From contig JASHPT010000118.1 in assembly GCA_030037955.1 (NCBI GenBank), positions 1 through 47,124 on the forward strand: a stretch of DNA of 47,124 nucleotides, written 5' to 3'. Below are positions 43,747 to 47,124 of the stretch, in pieces. This DNA comes from Thermoplasmata archaeon (GTDB taxonomy: Archaea; Thermoplasmatota; Thermoplasmata; Lutacidiplasmatales; UBA184). Numbering within the stretch: the stretch's first letter is position 1; each line of letters opens with the position of its first letter. The translations under genes were made by a program, and so were the position numbers. The notes under the pieces are model-generated. The model saw only the letters and a list, made by a program, of their open reading frames with translations. It ran no database searches and was not told the DNA's origin.

Positions 43747-44850
43747 TCAGAGGAGCTTTCCCCGGTCGACCAGCGGCTTGCCATCCAGCGCCACGGTCGC
43801 CTCGCCCACGATCAACCAGGCGAGGAACGGATTCGAGTTCGTCCCGCCGTAGTCCACATTGCCGCCGATCGCGATGGCGACCGCGCCGGCCTCGGCGTCT
43901 TCCACACGCGGAACCCCTGGGTCGAGCGCCGGATTCAGTCCGACGGAGATGTATCCCGCCCGGTTCCAGCCCGGGGTCACCGACTGGGTGGACCGCTCGA
44001 ACGCGGCTCCTCCATCGGTGAAGGAGCAGCTGACCATCTGCCCGTGGTCGAACTCCCACTGGCCTCCCTCGACACGACCCATCCGCGGGAAGCTGGGACG
44101 ATTCGCGACCACGAGGCCCGCCGCGCTCTTCTCGTCGACCGCCACGGCCGCGTAGCCGGGCGGCGCCGCCGTCATGTTCTCCCCCCGCCGGAGGTCGCCG
44201 GCGTCCACGACCCCGTCGTCGATGGTCGGGGTCCGGCCGCGGAGCGAGAGCTTGAGGTCGGTCCCATTGGCCGCGGTCAGGTGAAACTCGCGTCCCTTCT
44301 GGAGTCGAGCGGCCAGCCGAGCGGCGTCCCGCTTGATCGTCGTAGGGTCGGCCTGTACGGAGGCGCGTACCAGTTGCTCGCGCCAGACCGTCGGGTCGAC
44401 ACGGAACTCCGCCGCCGCCTCGTTCGAGGCGTAGCCCAGCATCGATCGGACCCCGCGGAGGTGGGCGCTCTTCGCCCGGCGGTACCACTCGAGGTTGTAG
44501 GCCACGGATTGGACAGCGTCCCGGCCCTGGGCTCGAAATCGCGGGCGGTCGGCCGGGCCGGGGAAGAACACGTAGGCCTGGGCCTTGCTGAGGGCCGCCC
44601 ATTCGTGGGAGCCGACCTTCCCGAGCTCCCGCTTGGGGACAAGGTCCCAGCTCCTCCAGTACGCCGGTTCGTCCTCGTAAAGGAGCATCGGCCGGGCACC
44701 GCGCCGCCGAGCCTCGGTGACGCAGGCGCTCGCGTACGGAAGGGTGTGGGTCCAGGTCTCGACGATGACGTTCTCTCCGCGTCGAACGTTGAGGGCCGGC
44801 CCGAGCAGGACGCGGGCAAGTGCCTCGGCGCTCGAGCCGTCCGCCGCCAT
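43747..44850 (-). CDS. M29-like (AmpS/aminopeptidase T) protein, probably missing metal ligands
   Basis: A 367-residue protein from ATG 44850. The M29 fold is recognisable from GENVIVETWTHTLPYA, REFHLTAANGTDLKLSL, GENMTAAPPGYAAVAV and the final IGGNVDYGGTNSNPFLAWLIVGEATVALDGKPLVDRG region. In active M29 peptidases the region after GG.N.S holds HxD metal ligands; here it reads NSNPFLAWL, with neither His nor Asp. The glutamate in GEN is kept. It may be non-peptidolytic or use other ligands. A TATA box, TTTAAA at 44875-44880, lies 27 bases upstream of ATG 44850, which supports this start over 44898. Confidence 0.7.
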   Translation of the reverse strand: MAADGSSAEALARVLLGPALNVRRGENVIVETWTHTLPYASACVTEARRRGARPMLLYEDEPAYWRSWDLVPKRELGKVGSHEWAALSKAQAYVFFPGPADRPRFRAQGRDAVQSVAYNLEWYRRAKSAHLRGVRSMLGYASNEAAAEFRVDPTVWREQLVRASVQADPTTIKRDAARLAARLQKGREFHLTAANGTDLKLSLRGRTPTIDDGVVDAGDLRRGENMTAAPPGYAAVAVDEKSAAGLVVANRPSFPRMGRVEGGQWEFDHGQMVSCSFTDGGAAFERSTQSVTPGWNRAGYISVGLNPALDPGVPRVEDAEAGAVAIAIGGNVDYGGTNSNPFLAWLIVGEATVALDGKPLVDRGKLL

Positions 44851-44874
44851 ACCTCCCGGGAAGCGGTGGCTCGG

Positions 44875-44880
44875 TTTAAA
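44875..44880 (-). promoter_or_regulatory. TATA box for the M29-like gene
   Basis: TTTAAA (palindromic) is centred about 27 bases before ATG 44850 and overlaps the stop codon region of the upstream gene. The minus strand context is CGCCTTTAAACCG. Spacing predicts a leaderless mRNA. Confidence 0.55.
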
Positions 44881-46177
44881 GGCGTGAGGCAAGCCCACCC
44901 GGACTCGCCCGCAATCGACGCACGAACGCCGGGGCGTCCTCGGACGACCGGCTCCAGGCCGAGACCCAGCCGGTGATCAGGGTCCCGGCATCCTCGCGTC
45001 CGGGGAGTACGTCCACCGCTGCGGAGCGGTCCGGGAATGTGCGTCGCCAGGCCTCGCTCTTCCATGCCTTTCGTGCGATGGCTTCGACCCGCCGCAGTCG
45101 AGAGAAGTCGGACAGGTCGGCGCATAGCGCGGCCGACACTCCGTGTCGGCGCCACGTGCGCAGCAGGGCATCGATCTTCTCCGGACGATGGCGTCGTGTA
45201 CGTCGGCCCCGGTCGAGCACCCCGTTGAAATAGAGGAAGGGGCCGCCGACGGATAGAGCCTCCAGCAGGGTCCGGCTCCCGGTCACGATCCGAAGCTCCG
45301 CACGGGCGAAGGCCTGCGCCCACTCCCGGGGTCCCGAGGGGTCCCGCCAGGACCACCGGAGGCCCCGAGCCGGCGGCAACTCGAACCGCCGCGGGCCCCG
45401 AACCTCGATGCGGAGGGGATGGGATCCTTTCGGGAGAGCAGAGAATCCGTGGGCCAGACGGCGCGCGAGTCGGTCGGACGAGGAGGGGCTCGCGTACCAG
45501 ACCCAGCGGCCGGCGCGGGCCTGGCGTGAGCCGGGGAGCCGGCCCGGCCAGAGCGGCCCGGTCTGGACGGCTTCGGGGAACTCATGCTGGAACGCGGGAG
45601 ATCGGAGAAATCCCGTGTACAGATGGATCACGTTGGGCCGGTCGAAGGCGCGCCAGGTGCGGTATGCGTCGCGGAAGGCCCGGATCTCACCGACGGCGGA
45701 GGGCCGGGAGATCCGCCGCGCGATGTCCGTGGCGACGACCCCACCCTCTCGCCACCGTTCTCGCGTCTGCTGTCGGCTGGTCCAGGTCCGGGCGAACTCC
45801 TCCAGGCTGAGGTGGACGACCCGGTCCGTTCCGTACGCCCGTTCCAGTCGGGCCGTCTCCTCGCTCCAGTCGCCCGGCCGACCCGACCGCTCCGCCGCCG
45901 GCGCCGCCGAGACCCCCCACCAGGGGGTGACGGTCAACGCTCGCGGTGCACGGACCCCCAGGTTCCGCAGCCGCCGGACGGGGGGCCAGCCCCACGGCCC
46001 CTCCACCGGCTCGGGAAGGCGCCGCCCTTCCGCCCGGTACAGCCGTAACGGCCAGCCGGCCAACCAGAGTCGTCGGCCGACGGCCAGCACCTCCTCGATG
46101 TCCCCGAGGCCTCCGCCGACGACGGCCGGCTGCAGGTAGATGTCGAGCCTCGGCCGCGGCCCGCCGTGGGCGCTCAT
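44876..46177 (-). CDS. Glycosyltransferase-like protein, GT-B fold suspected
   Basis: A 433-residue protein from ATG 46177. The C-terminal half has an MurG/UDP-glycosyltransferase-like segment (RIVTGSRTLLEALSVGGPFLYFNGVLDRG), where a Gly-Ser-x-Thr-Leu-Leu-Glu-Ala motif would bind the nucleotide-sugar. The N-terminal half starts with LDIYLQPAVVGGGLGDIEEVLAVGRRL, like the glycine-rich acceptor loop of such enzymes. No membrane segments. Donor and acceptor are unknown. It overlaps the GNAT gene by 4 bases (ATGA), so the two are translationally coupled. The longer frame to 46459 lies within the GNAT gene. Confidence 0.5.
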   Translation of the reverse strand: MSAHGGPRPRLDIYLQPAVVGGGLGDIEEVLAVGRRLWLAGWPLRLYRAEGRRLPEPVEGPWGWPPVRRLRNLGVRAPRALTVTPWWGVSAAPAAERSGRPGDWSEETARLERAYGTDRVVHLSLEEFARTWTSRQQTRERWREGGVVATDIARRISRPSAVGEIRAFRDAYRTWRAFDRPNVIHLYTGFLRSPAFQHEFPEAVQTGPLWPGRLPGSRQARAGRWVWYASPSSSDRLARRLAHGFSALPKGSHPLRIEVRGPRRFELPPARGLRWSWRDPSGPREWAQAFARAELRIVTGSRTLLEALSVGGPFLYFNGVLDRGRRTRRHRPEKIDALLRTWRRHGVSAALCADLSDFSRLRRVEAIARKAWKSEAWRRTFPDRSAAVDVLPGREDAGTLITGWVSAWSRSSEDAPAFVRRLRASPGGLASRL

Positions 46178-47121
46178 GCGGGGAGACGATGAAGCATCGT
46201 GAGGATCTGAAAGCGCTCGACGAAGCCGAGGTCGTCCAGGACCGGACGGCGGGCCGACGCATGATCCGGCAGCCACGTAACGACCCGGGCGGCGTGCCGG
46301 CTCTCGGCCCACCGGAGCGCCGTGGTGATCGCGTCCCGGATCGCCGGTACCGGGACGGCGTCGGCGAACAGCGGCGTGCTGAGGTTCGCGGCATCCATCA
46401 GCCGACTCACGGTCATGCGGAGGTAGCCGGCCGGGCGGCCGTTCATCTCGAGGACCCACGCCTCGCTCTCCGACTGGAGGAGCCGCTCCGTTGGAGCAGA
46501 TCTACGAAACTCCCGGGGGGACCGGGGCAAGATCTCCCGCACCGGGACCGGCATCCGGGCATTGTCGATCTCCGCGAGGGCACGGCCGTCGGCGGAAGTG
46601 AAAGGCCGCAGTGGCGTGTGGCCAGACGCCGGAGGAAGCGGCTGCCCGGGACCGAGCTCACGGGCCATCCAGAGGACCTCACGGAGCCTTCCGAAGCCGG
46701 AGCCCCCGTACAGCTGGCGGGCGGGGGCGTTTTGCGCGAGGACGTCCAGCACCACGTTCGGCCGACGGTAGCGACGCGCGAGGCTCTCGGCGTACCCGAG
46801 CATTGCCCGGGCCCGCCCTTGGCGTCGAAAGGCCCGGTCCACGACGACGCCCGAGACGTAGGCGCCGTCCGGGGTGTAGTTCACCAGCGTGGAGCCCACG
46901 ACATGGCCGGCCTCCTCGTCAATCAGGATCGAGACGACCGGGCGGCCGACCCACCGGGCGAGCCGGAGGAGCCACCGGATCCCCGGTCGTTCCGTGCGTT
47001 GCAGGACCTGCCCCACGGCCTGGGGATGAAGTCCGAACAAGGGAAACTCGTCCGACGGGTTCCGGTTCCAGAGGTCGGCCACTCCGACCCAATCCCCCTT
47101 CCGGTACTCGCGGACCGTCAC
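46174..47121 (-). CDS. GNAT acetyltransferase with two GNAT-like halves, 5' end near window edge
   Basis: A 315-residue protein. The first half is a clear GNAT domain with acetyl-CoA motif A VSGVVVDRAFRRQGRARAMLGYAESLARRY and the C-terminal NAPARQLYGGSGF. The second half (about residue 165 on) has GNAT-like spacing but a weak motif A (PVPAIRDAITTALRWAESRHAARVV) and ends with LDDLGFVERF. GTG 47121 encodes a sensible start (TVREYRKGDWVGVADLW), but the frame may extend beyond the window. It is coupled to the glycosyltransferase-like gene, which hints at acetylation of a sugar or sugar-linked amine; that is inference. Confidence 0.75.
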   Translation of the reverse strand: MTVREYRKGDWVGVADLWNRNPSDEFPLFGLHPQAVGQVLQRTERPGIRWLLRLARWVGRPVVSILIDEEAGHVVGSTLVNYTPDGAYVSGVVVDRAFRRQGRARAMLGYAESLARRYRRPNVVLDVLAQNAPARQLYGGSGFGRLREVLWMARELGPGQPLPPASGHTPLRPFTSADGRALAEIDNARMPVPVREILPRSPREFRRSAPTERLLQSESEAWVLEMNGRPAGYLRMTVSRLMDAANLSTPLFADAVPVPAIRDAITTALRWAESRHAARVVTWLPDHASARRPVLDDLGFVERFQILTMLHRLPA

Positions 47122-47124
47122 GCG

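Noticed and set aside
43727-44602. The upstream part of the DNA-glycosylase reading frame
   Set aside because: It overlaps the M29-like gene in another frame; the glycosylase family starts near the ATG at 43726.
1-47124. CRISPR arrays, insertion sequences, integrase or attachment sites
   Set aside because: No regularly spaced repeats, transposase motifs or flanking inverted repeats were seen. The tRNA-Val gene has no integrase or duplicated 3' end near it.

Overview
This 47 kb window is a GC-rich stretch of archaeal chromosome. The archaeal markers are an archaeosine synthase (ArcS) gene, a tRNA-Val with G15, an Lsm gene paired with ribosomal protein L37e, an archaeal-type S15 followed by a DHH/RecJ-like gene, a crenarchaeal-type SSB and an archaeal/eukaryal-type TrpRS. 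Many genes have a TATA-like element about 26-30 bases before the start codon, which fits leaderless or nearly leaderless mRNAs. A complete GyrA, a DUF835 response regulator, AcnA-type aconitase and folate enzymes together suggest an uncultured member of the Thermoplasmatota. That placement is inference and was not tested by any search.

Layout. 1-1569: 3' part of arcS overlapping tRNA-Val(UAC). 1596-7681 (minus): a run of acnA, HIT protein, methyltransferase and amidohydrolase. 7844-11179 (plus): sensor kinase, DUF835/winged-helix response regulator and a DoxX-like membrane protein. 11348-13592 (minus): formate-tetrahydrofolate ligase and a conserved hypothetical protein. 13821-25260 (plus): an unbroken 11.4 kb block with an AbrB-PhoU fusion regulator, pstS, pstC, pstA, pstB, phoU, a DNA methyltransferase, a CHAD protein, a Ppx/GppA-HD phosphatase and two paralogous thymidylate-kinase-like proteins. 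SixA (minus) converges on the end of this block. 25869-32257: HAD phosphatase, thioredoxin-reductase-like flavoprotein, carA and carB. 32264-36683: a thioredoxin-fold/RAM fusion, ssb, a TPR protein, trpS, a zinc protein and a small winged-helix protein. 36751-41369 (plus): rps15, a DHH nuclease, gyrA and a 59-residue zinc-ribbon protein too short for usual gene-length cut-offs. 41309-43144: folP diverging from lsm-rpl37e. 43112-47121 (minus): a 3-methyladenine DNA glycosylase, an M29-like peptidase and a glycosyltransferase-like/GNAT pair.

The main functional theme is phosphate. The block from 13.8 to 25.8 kb couples high-affinity phosphate import and its regulators to polyphosphate-associated proteins (CHAD, Ppx/GppA, SixA). 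No Ppk1 or Ppk2 lies in the window, and the tandem P-loop kinases sit where a polyphosphate kinase might be expected. One of the two has arginine in place of the Walker A lysine. This cluster is the best candidate here for an undescribed system. The rest is mainly housekeeping: pyrimidine/arginine precursor synthesis, translation, DNA topology and repair, and one-carbon/folate metabolism.

No insertion sequences, CRISPR arrays, prophage genes or rRNA were seen.
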